This document shows positions 16,565 through 25,290 of a DNA stretch of 64,000 nt, piece after piece (the first letter of the stretch is position 1; each line of letters begins with the position of its first letter). The DNA comes from Mageeibacillus sp. (lineage in GTDB: Bacteria > Bacillota > Clostridia > Saccharofermentanales > Saccharofermentanaceae). The stretch lies in NCBI GenBank assembly GCA_022484595.1, contig JAKVLB010000003.1, positions 62,001-126,000 of the forward strand. Reading direction: 5' to 3'. Both the position numbers and the translations under genes were made by a program. The notes beneath the pieces are model-generated. The model had not been told where the DNA came from. It made no database searches and saw only the letters and a list, made by a program, of their open reading frames with translations.

Positions 16565-17686
16565 TTAAAGATGTTTGTCGCTACGGAAAAATTTGCCTGC
16601 AGAGCTTTTCCTGATACTCCTTAAACAGCATAATGCAAAAGGTTCAACGAATTTCAGACGCACAGTGTCTATCAGCATACCGGACAGGAAAATCAGAATT
16701 ACAATTATTACCGCGGCCGGAATAAATACCGGTGTGTAATAAATACCATATATGTGGAACACGTTATACCATATTACATATCTCAACAGGTTCGATTCAT
16801 GAATAAGATATATTCCGAATGTTGTCTTTGCAACATTATTCACGAACTCACTGTAAAAATTCAGAGTTCCCGTCAGCACAAACAGACTGACGACACCGAT
16901 CGGAACAGCAGCGGAATATATGATGCTGCAGCCGTAAGATATATTCGTCGCAAAAAACATGCCGTCTTCAACGAATTTCGTTATTACGAACAGCACCCAG
17001 GACTCGACAAAAAGCGCAAGCAGCAGAAATCTTCTGAGTCTGCTTCCGGAAATTTTTCTGATATCCTCATGAACCGCAAGATAGTAGCCGATTGCATAGA
17101 AGAATACACTTGTTACGAGATTACTGTATTTGTAATCAAACGCATTGTTAATCACATAGTCTACAAAACCCAAAGTGCATATTGAAATAAGCATTCCGCT
17201 CCGGCTTAGCTTCGAAAAAATGCTGTTGAGCTGCGGTGCAAGAAGTACGAGAAGTACATATGATGAAACAAACCAGAAAGAGTTGCTCGACAGAGGCGAG
17301 AAAATATCTCCTGCCGCCCTTGATAACACTGAGAAATCCTGTCCTTTTGGAAAATATGCGCCGAAACGCCTCGCTATAAAGAAAACAACAACTGTCAGAA
17401 GCGAATAAAACAACACCTCAAGAACAATTCTGACAAGCGACCGGAGTTTAATCTCAGTTCTGCCGGATAAAAAATAACCGGTAATCATAAAGAAAGACGC
17501 TACGCCGAATTTACCGCCCGGAGAACACATGAATGCCGCGACATAATTTATCCCGGAACCCGTTGTCCAGTTCCCGTTTTCCAATATATGCGTCACGCCG
17601 TGAACATACAGGTGGTACGAAATAATCATCAGAATAGAAATTATTCTGAGAAGCTCAAAACCCGATTGTCTCTTTGTTACACACAT
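16565..17686 (-). CDS. Acyltransferase family 3 membrane protein
   Basis: The 373-residue protein has about ten membrane segments and the Acyltransferase_3 (OafA/NodX-type) pattern. The N-terminal GFELLRIISILMIISYHLYV contains the family's conserved His in the first helix, and FFMITGYFLSGR follows near residue 64. This family transfers acyl groups, often acetyl, to exported polysaccharides, peptidoglycan or lipids. The C-terminal half includes GIYLIHESNLLRYVIW near 290. The acceptor is unknown. The pilin-like gene begins 35 bases downstream, so the two may be co-transcribed. Confidence 0.87.
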   Translation of the reverse strand: MCVTKRQSGFELLRIISILMIISYHLYVHGVTHILENGNWTTGSGINYVAAFMCSPGGKFGVASFFMITGYFLSGRTEIKLRSLVRIVLEVLFYSLLTVVVFFIARRFGAYFPKGQDFSVLSRAAGDIFSPLSSNSFWFVSSYVLLVLLAPQLNSIFSKLSRSGMLISICTLGFVDYVINNAFDYKYSNLVTSVFFYAIGYYLAVHEDIRKISGSRLRRFLLLALFVESWVLFVITKFVEDGMFFATNISYGCSIIYSAAVPIGVVSLFVLTGTLNFYSEFVNNVAKTTFGIYLIHESNLLRYVIWYNVFHIYGIYYTPVFIPAAVIIVILIFLSGMLIDTVRLKFVEPFALCCLRSIRKSSAGKFFRSDKHL

Positions 17687-17741
17687 GTGAGAGAATATAC
17701 CACAATAAGCAGTTGCCGCTCAATAGAACATCTGACAAAAA

Positions 17742-18644
17742 TCAGATAAAATAATCACGCGCGACGCTCATATCCTGAACACATTCAATCATACCGAGAT
17801 ATTTGCCGAGTTTATCACGGACCGCAATATATCTGAGCAATATCGGAACTCCGCTTTTCTCACTCCACATCTCGACAGAATCCTGCCGTCCGGTTCTGAA
17901 ATCGTCCAGTATAGAACGGACAACTTCGCGAGACTTAGGCGGATGGCAACTGAACACGTCTCTTTCAAGCGCCATCATCGGTCTGTTGAAGAGCTTGTCT
18001 CCTTCATTAAAATAAGAATTGATATTATCTGCATCTATAAATGTCAGCTCAACCGGAAGTGCAGCAAGCACAGCCTGGAGCTCACGCAGGGTAAACTTTC
18101 CGGTCGGAAGTACTACCTCCGCGTCATCATATGTATCAGCCTGCACATGTTTCTCGCCTTCATCCCAGACAGGATACTCACCGATAAGGCAGGGCCTGTA
18201 GTGCTTGAATTCTCTGTAAATGCCAATCCATTCCTCTTCCGAAAAGAGCTGCGCGCACATGGGAAAAAGCGAAAGCTTCTCCTTCTTAAGCATCTCGTCG
18301 ATTCTTGCAAGAAAACCGTTCGCCTCGGTTCTGGTCTCTATGAAACCGATTGTGTCACGTATTGCTATATCCTCAGACCAAAGGACCTCCGATGGCCCGG
18401 TTACCTTGTATTTGAAATCCAGAAGCGGATAAATGTTATCGCCGATTTTGGCTATATGGGGCTTTATAACCGATAATGAACCGACGGATTCCTTAATATT
18501 GCGGCCCCCCTCGATATCTCGGCGGGCATCGGAAACAGCCCCCGCTATTGCTTTGTTCTCAAGCATAAGAATGTGAACGGGATGTCCGATAATTCTTGCA
18601 AGCTGCTCGCTCTTCTTTATTTTCGCTTCCATATTGCTGTTCAT
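17742..18644 (-). CDS. DUF438/PAS-domain sensor-like protein
   Basis: The 300-residue protein resembles DUF438-type proteins, which combine a hemerythrin-like part with a PAS domain. The N-terminal half has HPVHILMLENKAI (His21, Glu29), His63, Asp69 and YPLLDFKYKVTGPSEVLW. The C-terminal PAS part starts at about residue 178 (LPTGKFTLRELQAVLAALPV) and contains FSCHPPKSREVV and RYIAVRDKLGKYLGMIECVQ. Where related proteins have a His in an HDEIR-like segment, this one reads SEDIAIR, so metal binding may be changed. It probably senses redox state, oxygen or a small molecule, but has no output domain. GGAG lies 7 bases before the ATG. Confidence 0.75.
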   Translation of the reverse strand: MNSNMEAKIKKSEQLARIIGHPVHILMLENKAIAGAVSDARRDIEGGRNIKESVGSLSVIKPHIAKIGDNIYPLLDFKYKVTGPSEVLWSEDIAIRDTIGFIETRTEANGFLARIDEMLKKEKLSLFPMCAQLFSEEEWIGIYREFKHYRPCLIGEYPVWDEGEKHVQADTYDDAEVVLPTGKFTLRELQAVLAALPVELTFIDADNINSYFNEGDKLFNRPMMALERDVFSCHPPKSREVVRSILDDFRTGRQDSVEMWSEKSGVPILLRYIAVRDKLGKYLGMIECVQDMSVARDYFI

Positions 18645-18694
18645 ACTTATCTCCGGAATAACAACTCAACAAACTGATAAAAACCCAACACTGA

Positions 18695-21328
18695 TCAACG
18701 AGGGACAAGTGTCACCTCAACGCATCCGGGATTGCATTCCATGGCCTCCTGCGGAATCTCAAACTCATCGGCGTCACAGTCAAATACTCTGCCATTTATT
18801 CTTACATTTCCGATTCTGTAACTGCCGTAATCGGCGTGTGATTCGTTAATGTACACCACCTTCAGCGGCAATCCGTCGCGATAAAGCATTACTGAAGCCC
18901 TTCCGTCCGCGCCGAACTGTCCGGCGAGAAGTTTTGGCATCAATGTAAGTCTTCCGCCCCGACCGGTCACACCGAACATCTCGTTCAGAACCAGCATTAC
19001 CGCCCAACTGGCAGCTCCCGTAAGATAAGGGTACATTCCCCTTCCGTCAGGTCCGAAATATTCAGGTATTCCCGGATACATACGTCCTTTGTCTCCTACG
19101 CTCTGCCTGTAAAGCGCGTCGAAAACCTTGTATCCCTCAGCCGCAAAGCCCCTCTTGTAAAGTGCATACGAATACATAACCGCCATATGGCAGAAAACAG
19201 CTCCGTTTTCCTTTTGGCCATAGCCAAAACCAAAGGCACGTCCCATGTTCATCTTAACTTCGTTGAAATTAGTATTAAGCCTGTAGCCGCCGCATTCAGG
19301 GTCGAAAAGATACCTGTCCGCCGATTTGATTATCTTGCCGACCTGATCTTCAGTGGCAATGCCGAACATAACAGTAAAAACCTGCGATGTCAGCATCATT
19401 CTGACGCTGCCGTCATGTACACCTTCGACTTTCGCAGAGTCATTGTCATAGTATCCGTTATACCAGGAATTACCCAGATCATCCGAAACAAATTCGTTTC
19501 TGCGAAGATGATCTTTTATCATCATCGCTCTGCGCTCAAGAATCTGTGCCAACTCTCCGGCATCAATGCTGATTCTTGTCCCTGAAACATTCTTCGCGCA
19601 CGACATCTCATATTCTTCAAGTATATGTGCGCGACGTTCCGGCTGCTCGCAGTCGGGAGCATAAATCAGGGTCTTGAGTTCACTTAAGACCTCAATTTCT
19701 TTTCTGTCACAAAGTCTGATCATCTGCGCGAGAATCTCGATGGAGCCGGCATACGCCGCCGTAAATGCAACGCTCTCGCCTTTGGATGCCGCCATATCAA
19801 AAGCGTCATTCCAATCAGCGCCGCGAAGCCTCATATTCCCATGTTCCCCGCAATCAAAGAACTGCGTCAGCTGCTGAATCAGAAGATGCTCAAGCAACGT
19901 ACCCTCATAAACGTTTCCGTTCGCATCAAGTTCTACAGGTCTGGCATCAACCGGGAAGTCCTCGTCGACATCCTGACCTCTCAGTATCTGTCTGTCCTTG
20001 AAATATGTATTCTTCTCAAAAAGGAAGTCATAGTCGCCTGTCTGGTTGATATACATCTGAACAGTAAACATCGGCCAGAATCCGTGATCCATCCATACTC
20101 GTACAATTCCGTTGCGATCCGCTATGAACTCGCCCTTTGAAGACCCGATAATAGTCGCGTTGGATCCGTCAGTTCTGATACCGGCAAAATAACCTGCCAG
20201 ATCATCGCGAGCCTGAGCAGGGCTTCTCATAAGAAGTGCCAGAGAATCCTGCCAAAGGTCTCTCCAGCCCCTTCCGCCGCGTCCGTAATCGTGGTATGGA
20301 AGGAAAGAACACCCGTATATTTTTCTGAGTGCCGGCTGAACAGATACCCATTCCATCCATCCGTCGAAAACAGGATCGCCTGTCGAGGTTGTTATTACCT
20401 TCTCTGAATTCCAGTAATCAACAGTTGCTTCAAAAGCACTCTTTACCTTAGCGGAATCAAGATATTCAAGTCCTTCGCCGTCAAAGCTCATAACTACTGT
20501 ATATGTCAGACTCTGTCCGGCCTTAAGTACCGTCTTCTCAAATTTGAGTCCGGCAAAAGCCTCTTCTCCCGTTATTTCACTGCCTGTCGATACTCCCGTG
20601 CCTTCTTCAAACACGCTTTTCGGAGCAATCAGGCTCGCGCCTTCGCCGGTAAAACTCATAACTGTAGGATATACGGCAGCCACCTTTCCCATCGGATCTA
20701 TTCCGTGAACACCGTAGGTATCGCTGTTGCGATGATGTCCACGTTCATCAAAAGCCATCGTCGGCTTAACTGTCACGCCGTCATCTTCTACCTTGATAAC
20801 ATTAAGAAGCGACGTTACGTGCCTGTGGTCTCGTATGTGATCTGCTCCGCGCGCGAAAACCGGTATCGCGGCAACCGGGGTCAGACTTATATCTTTGTCC
20901 GAGCGATTGACAAGCGTCACCTGCATAATCTCGGCCTTCTGTTCGCCGTCAGGTGCAAAAACCAGTGTCTGAGCCTCAACAGCCTCATTGACTCTGACTG
21001 TCAGCTTCTGCCATAGCATACCGGCCTCAAGCTCTGATTCATAACCTTCAGCCATCTGCGATGCGGAAAATCCTAATGCAGACAGAGGCCTGTCGCTGCC
21101 TTCAATATCAACCCAGAAGTTACGGGAATACATAGATTCCTGCAAATCTTCGATGACAACAGGAGGCAGCAGATATCTGTTCTGTGACAGCTTCAAATCG
21201 CCGTGACCGTCAGGTGAAATATCACCCATAACGCCGGATCTGCTGGCTACAGGCATATACAGAAAGCTTGTCTTCTGTGGGTTATGCACCCTGAAAGTGC
21301 CATGACCGTCAATAAATTCAAACTTCAT
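18695..21328 (-). CDS. GH94 glycoside phosphorylase
   Basis: The 877-residue protein is a family 94 phosphorylase, cytoplasmic with no signal peptide. An N-terminal beta-sandwich (HGTFRVHNPQKTSFLYMP) precedes the (alpha/alpha)6 barrel. The barrel has RKIYGCSFLPYHDYGRGGRG near 340, WRDLWQDSLALL near 360, and ADWND near 504-508, where the family's catalytic Asp is found. Phosphate-binding regions are expected near LTGAASWAVMLVLNEMFGVT at about 790. These enzymes split beta-glycosides with inorganic phosphate and release a sugar 1-phosphate, saving ATP. The GRGGRGWRD form is close to beta-1,2-oligoglucan or related phosphorylases rather than cellobiose phosphorylase. The exact substrate is not settled. 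Confidence 0.85.
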   Translation of the reverse strand: MKFEFIDGHGTFRVHNPQKTSFLYMPVASRSGVMGDISPDGHGDLKLSQNRYLLPPVVIEDLQESMYSRNFWVDIEGSDRPLSALGFSASQMAEGYESELEAGMLWQKLTVRVNEAVEAQTLVFAPDGEQKAEIMQVTLVNRSDKDISLTPVAAIPVFARGADHIRDHRHVTSLLNVIKVEDDGVTVKPTMAFDERGHHRNSDTYGVHGIDPMGKVAAVYPTVMSFTGEGASLIAPKSVFEEGTGVSTGSEITGEEAFAGLKFEKTVLKAGQSLTYTVVMSFDGEGLEYLDSAKVKSAFEATVDYWNSEKVITTSTGDPVFDGWMEWVSVQPALRKIYGCSFLPYHDYGRGGRGWRDLWQDSLALLMRSPAQARDDLAGYFAGIRTDGSNATIIGSSKGEFIADRNGIVRVWMDHGFWPMFTVQMYINQTGDYDFLFEKNTYFKDRQILRGQDVDEDFPVDARPVELDANGNVYEGTLLEHLLIQQLTQFFDCGEHGNMRLRGADWNDAFDMAASKGESVAFTAAYAGSIEILAQMIRLCDRKEIEVLSELKTLIYAPDCEQPERRAHILEEYEMSCAKNVSGTRISIDAGELAQILERRAMMIKDHLRRNEFVSDDLGNSWYNGYYDNDSAKVEGVHDGSVRMMLTSQVFTVMFGIATEDQVGKIIKSADRYLFDPECGGYRLNTNFNEVKMNMGRAFGFGYGQKENGAVFCHMAVMYSYALYKRGFAAEGYKVFDALYRQSVGDKGRMYPGIPEYFGPDGRGMYPYLTGAASWAVMLVLNEMFGVTGRGGRLTLMPKLLAGQFGADGRASVMLYRDGLPLKVVYINESHADYGSYRIGNVRINGRVFDCDADEFEIPQEAMECNPGCVEVTLVPR

Positions 21329-21400
21329 TAAAGACCTCCGTAAAATAAAAACTGACTTATATTTTATTGCAAAAGCCTGTTGTGAAGTGTGTCGAGAGTG

Positions 21401-21880
21401 TTAATTTTCGATACAGCCGCCATATCCGTCAGCATAACGTTCAAGGGCCGATTTAAGCGCATTATATCTCTCAAGCTTCTCCTGACGCGCAAAATGCTGC
21501 ACGCGCGACTGCAAGTTTGACTTATCGTAAACGAGAAGCCCGGCCCTGTCGCCGAACTGCCCGGACGTAAGATCAAAACAGACATTGCCGACACAGTTAT
21601 AGCAATGAAAATTTCCGCCTGACATAGGAATTCCGTAAACCTGACCGCCAAAAATGTCCTGCACTATGAAAGCAGTAACTGAACACTGACCCAACGTCAT
21701 GTTCTCACTGCTCCATTCATTTCTCATTCTGGGCGCACAGGTATCCGCGCACCAGAGACCTGACGCAAGCGCATCATAAAGATCCGCGGGACTGTTAATT
21801 CCATTGAGCCTGACACCTGTCGGAATAATGTCGCCGCACTTCTCCCGTCCGAAGAAACAATTCTCTGTTCCGCCCGGCAT
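21401..21880 (-). CDS. YunG-like protein
   Basis: The 159-residue protein resembles Bacillus YunG. The key region is LGQCSVTAFIVQDIFGGQVY, then GNFHCYNCVGNVCFDLTSGQFG and a C-terminal helix (RYNALKSALERYADGYG). Cys and His in GQC and FHCYN followed by the Asp of DLT could form a papain-like (NlpC/transglutaminase-type) active site, but that is inference. The start is placed at the ATG at 21880, 2 bases after the lactate dehydrogenase stop. GAGAAG is the ribosome binding site. The location suggests co-transcription with lactate dehydrogenase. Eight Cys residues make it unusually cysteine-rich for its size. Confidence 0.65.
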   Translation of the reverse strand: MPGGTENCFFGREKCGDIIPTGVRLNGINSPADLYDALASGLWCADTCAPRMRNEWSSENMTLGQCSVTAFIVQDIFGGQVYGIPMSGGNFHCYNCVGNVCFDLTSGQFGDRAGLLVYDKSNLQSRVQHFARQEKLERYNALKSALERYADGYGGCIEN

Positions 21881-21881
21881 A

Positions 21882-22829
21882 TCAGGTCTTCTCAACTTCA
21901 GCTATTATTGCCTTGAGAGCGTCTGCGCTCTTGATAAGCGCCACCTGTTCAGAACCGTTGAGAGGCATCTCAAGCACAGTCTCAATTCCGTTCTTTCCGA
22001 GAACCGTCGGGATTGAGAGGTGAACACCATCAATACCATACTGACCGTGAAGAGGGACTGAAATCGGAAGCACCGCGTGCTCGTCTCTCGCCAGACATCT
22101 GACTATTCTTGTAACCGCCATGGCTACTCCGTAATATGTAGCGCCCTTGCGCTCGATTATTTTGTAGGCACTGTCTCTGACATCCTCGTAAATTTTCTGC
22201 ATTGCTTCCTTATGATTCTTGTGCCCGCGAAGTTCGCAGAAATCGTTTAATGGAACTCCTGCGATATTCGTGACACTCCAGACCGGAACCTCGCTGTCTC
22301 CGTGTTCTCCGATTATCATTGTGTGAACGTTTGTTGCATCTACCTTGAGGTGCTCGGAAATGTCATCTTTAAGTCTGGCTGTATCCAGAACCGTACCGCT
22401 GCCTATAACTTTGTTCTCTGGGTATCCGGAAAGCCTGAGCGCTTCATGCGTGAGTACATCTACCGGATTGCTTACTATAAGAAGTATCCCCTCAAAAGCA
22501 GTGCTCTTAATGTCATTTATAATTGAAGCCATAATTCTCGTGTTCTTGGCCACCAGATCAAGCCTTGTCTCTCCCGGCTTTTGAGCCGCACCTGCGGTGA
22601 TTATTATCAGTGATGCATCTTCAGCATCCTTATAGTCTCCTGCCGTAATTGTCATGGCATTTGCGTACGGAAGACCGTCAGACAGATCCATAGCCTCGCC
22701 CTCTGCCTTCGGACGAACGGCATCTATAAGAACCATCTCCGAATAATACCCTCGCTGCATAAGCGTAAACGCAATTGAAGCTCCCACAAACCCACAGCCG
22801 ACAATCGCAACCTTACGTGTGTTAACCAT
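21882..22829 (-). CDS. ldh: L-lactate dehydrogenase
   Basis: The 315-residue NAD-dependent enzyme converts pyruvate to L-lactate, regenerating NAD+ in fermentation. It shows the Rossmann glycine motif VAIVGCGFVGASIAF at 7-21, the mobile loop with AQKPGETRLDL near 81-91, the substrate-binding NPVDVLTHEA near 121, and the catalytic His in IIGEHGDSEVPVWS near 175. The Gln of AAQKPGETR is at the position that selects pyruvate (lactate dehydrogenase) over oxaloacetate (malate dehydrogenase, Arg). GGAGG is 7 bases before the ATG. A minus-strand extended -10, TGGTATAAT, lies about 45 bases upstream. Confidence 0.95.
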   Translation of the reverse strand: MVNTRKVAIVGCGFVGASIAFTLMQRGYYSEMVLIDAVRPKAEGEAMDLSDGLPYANAMTITAGDYKDAEDASLIIITAGAAQKPGETRLDLVAKNTRIMASIINDIKSTAFEGILLIVSNPVDVLTHEALRLSGYPENKVIGSGTVLDTARLKDDISEHLKVDATNVHTMIIGEHGDSEVPVWSVTNIAGVPLNDFCELRGHKNHKEAMQKIYEDVRDSAYKIIERKGATYYGVAMAVTRIVRCLARDEHAVLPISVPLHGQYGIDGVHLSIPTVLGKNGIETVLEMPLNGSEQVALIKSADALKAIIAEVEKT

Positions 22830-22873
22830 AATGTCATCCTCCTGATTGTAAAAACTATCATTTTTATATGTTT

Positions 22874-22882
22874 ATTATACCA
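22874..22882 (-). promoter_or_regulatory. Extended -10 promoter of ldh
   Basis: TGGTATAAT reads on the minus strand about 45 bases upstream of the ldh start codon. The TG at the extended -10 position compensates for a poor -35. Confidence 0.5.
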
Positions 22883-22886
22883 TCTG

Positions 22887-24251
22887 TCACAGTTTTTGCG
22901 CAGATGATTTGCACAATATATAAATAAATAACGGAAGACAGTACATCAGCGCGAGCCCCCATGCCAAAGGGTCTGTGCAGCATGCAGCGCTCCATCCGAG
23001 TGACGGGATGACCAGTATCGACATGACAAGTCTTGCAATCATCTCGCAAACACCCGCGACAACAGCTATTGCGCTTCTTCCCATGCCCTGAATGGAGTAT
23101 CTGAAAATAAAAAGCAGTGCAAGAACAAAAACAAGCGAAACATCAATCAGTATGTACCGATAAGCCGCCTCAATTACGCCGGCATTGCCGGGATCTGAAG
23201 AACGGATGAAAATACCTATCAGATATTTACCAAACAGAACATTCACCGCGACGGTAACAACATAGAAAACCGCAGAGACAAGCATCGAACTTCTGATTCC
23301 CTCCCTTATTCTGTCGTTTCGCCCCGCGCCGTAATTCTGACCGACATACGTTGCCATTGCGGTACCAACAGAATCAAATTCAGGTATAAACAACTGCTTG
23401 AGTTTTATTGCAATCGTATAGGCCGATACATAAACGATATCAAGTCCGTTGACCGCCGTCTGCAGCAGTATGGATCCTATGGCAGTAATGGAGCTCTGAA
23501 GTCCCATAGGAAGACCGATTCTTATCAGTGTCAGACAGGATTTCATATCCGGACGCAACGATATCCTGCCGACAGACTTTTCGCCGTGAAGAACAGGATA
23601 CTTGGTAAGGAGACTCACCATGCAGAGCACACCGGATATTCCCTGAGAGATAATGGTTGCTATGGCTGCGCCGCAGACGCCGCTTCCGAAGCCGAAGATA
23701 AACAGAATATCAAGTCCGACGTTGAGCAATGCCGACAAAACAAGATAGAAGAAAGGTGTCTTTGAATCGCCGAGAGCTCTGGCAATTGCGGCACATTCGT
23801 TATAAATTACCGTAAACGGAAGACCCAGAAAAATGATAAACAGGTATGAAGACGCGTCGTCCATCAGTTTTTCAGGGGTGTTGAGCAGTTCAAGAATCTG
23901 TCTTGTAAACACGCATGTAAGCACCGTCATAACCGCCGCCATAACGCCCGAAAGATAGAAGCTTGAAAGAGTAAGTCTTCGTACTCCATCGAAATCTCTT
24001 GCGCCGAAACGCTGCGCAACCGGAATGCCAAATCCTGCGCATATGCCTATGCAGAACCCGAAAATCAGGAACGTCACTGACGAACTCGCACCTACCGCTG
24101 TCAGTGCGTCAACGCCGAGCTTCTGCCCGACTATGCAGCTGTCCGCCATATTGTAAAGCTGCTGGAAAATATTGCCAAGAAAAAGCGGTATCGCAAATTT
24201 CACGATAAGTTTAAGCGAACTTCCGGATGTCATTTCAATTGTCTTTGCCAT
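22887..24251 (-). CDS. MATE-family efflux transporter
   Basis: The 454-residue protein has about twelve membrane segments and a two-lobe MATE fold. The N-lobe begins IVKFAIPLFLGNIFQQLYNM at about residue 14, followed by ADSCIVGQKLGVDALTAVGA; the C-lobe begins around GLPMGLQSSITAIGSILLQT at 245. This N-terminal form is typical of the NorM/DinF-like group common in Clostridia. Transport is powered by Na+ or H+; the substrate is unknown. The ribosome binding site is poor, so the start could instead be the ATG six codons downstream. It is divergent from the HPP-like gene across a 73-base gap. Confidence 0.9.
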   Translation of the reverse strand: MAKTIEMTSGSSLKLIVKFAIPLFLGNIFQQLYNMADSCIVGQKLGVDALTAVGASSSVTFLIFGFCIGICAGFGIPVAQRFGARDFDGVRRLTLSSFYLSGVMAAVMTVLTCVFTRQILELLNTPEKLMDDASSYLFIIFLGLPFTVIYNECAAIARALGDSKTPFFYLVLSALLNVGLDILFIFGFGSGVCGAAIATIISQGISGVLCMVSLLTKYPVLHGEKSVGRISLRPDMKSCLTLIRIGLPMGLQSSITAIGSILLQTAVNGLDIVYVSAYTIAIKLKQLFIPEFDSVGTAMATYVGQNYGAGRNDRIREGIRSSMLVSAVFYVVTVAVNVLFGKYLIGIFIRSSDPGNAGVIEAAYRYILIDVSLVFVLALLFIFRYSIQGMGRSAIAVVAGVCEMIARLVMSILVIPSLGWSAACCTDPLAWGLALMYCLPLFIYILCKSSAQKL

Positions 24252-24324
24252 AGCGATACATTAACAAATTTGACGTGATTTGTGGGTTGGCATAATATAC
24301 AAACATTTGGAAAGCAGGTAAGAA

Positions 24325-25290
24325 ATGACAATTAAAATAACAGACAGGCTGCCAGAGATAATAGTTGCCGGCATATTGATGACTGCCATGATAGTTCTGC
24401 ACGGATTGACAGGCATCGCCGACATCATTTTCCCCGAAGCCTTCTCACTGGCATGCGGCCTTGTAATAAGCCCGATAATACCATGGAACTGTCCGAGGCG
24501 CGCAATGATTCCGTTAATGGTCTTCGGAGCCTTTGTCGGAATAGGTCTGAATATATTCGTTCCCGGACCTGTCTATCTGAGGATTATCGCCGGTTTTGTA
24601 ATTGTTATGGCAACCTTTGAGATAACAAGATATTTTCTGGCGCCAATGATCTCCGCCGTAATTCTGCCTGTTATGCTCGGGACAAGAACCATCTTATATC
24701 CTGTCTGCGTCGCCGTGATTATCACCGTGCTGTGTCTTATTAATTTTTTACTTGAAAAGCGTTCACGTTCAACCGCCGTACCCTCAGTCAGAAAAGATTT
24801 CAGACCAGTCCACACTCTTCTGATAATTCTGATCTTCGCCATACTGTGCTGTCTTGCCTGCTTCTCAGGTTACATATACCTGTCGGCACCGCCGCTTATA
24901 GTAATATTCTACGAGCTTTGCTCTGAAGGCTGTAAGGCAGCCGCCCATCCGGTGAAAACAGTACTTTCTGCAGCTTTGGCAGCATGCTCAGGTATTCTGG
25001 TAAGATTCTTCATAATCTACCACACGGCATTCAATTGTCCTTATGTTGCGGCTCTGCTGATTGCAGGCGTGTCACTTTATATTCTTGTAATAATCATCTG
25101 GCGCGTTTCCGGAGTATGGCTGCCGCCTGTCGGTGCAATTGCATGTCTTGCGATTATGATACCGTCTGAACTTCTGATATATTTTGCTGTTGAAGTAATC
25201 TCAGGTATAATAATATGGGTAGCGGCAGCAGGACTTGTAAGAGCAAATACAGGGAGAATAGAGAATGTTTTTCTACAGCAACAACAATGA
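24325..25290 (+). CDS. HPP-like multi-pass membrane protein
   Basis: The 321-residue protein has about nine to ten hydrophobic segments and no recognisable soluble domain. The first half (APMISAVILPVMLGTRTILYPVCVAVI, near 108-134, given here as its start APMISAVILPVMLG) looks like HPP-family membrane proteins. The second half repeats the plan: PPLIVIFYELCSEG near 192, then WLPPVGAIACLAIMIPSELL near 270. An internal duplication is therefore possible. HPP proteins have been linked to nitrite transport in chloroplasts, but no function is claimed here. It overlaps the next gene by 26 bases, which couples it to a secreted zincin-like protein. The ribosome binding site (AGGTAAG) is weak. Confidence 0.6.
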   Translation: MTIKITDRLPEIIVAGILMTAMIVLHGLTGIADIIFPEAFSLACGLVISPIIPWNCPRRAMIPLMVFGAFVGIGLNIFVPGPVYLRIIAGFVIVMATFEITRYFLAPMISAVILPVMLGTRTILYPVCVAVIITVLCLINFLLEKRSRSTAVPSVRKDFRPVHTLLIILIFAILCCLACFSGYIYLSAPPLIVIFYELCSEGCKAAAHPVKTVLSAALAACSGILVRFFIIYHTAFNCPYVAALLIAGVSLYILVIIIWRVSGVWLPPVGAIACLAIMIPSELLIYFAVEVISGIIIWVAAAGLVRANTGRIENVFLQQQQ

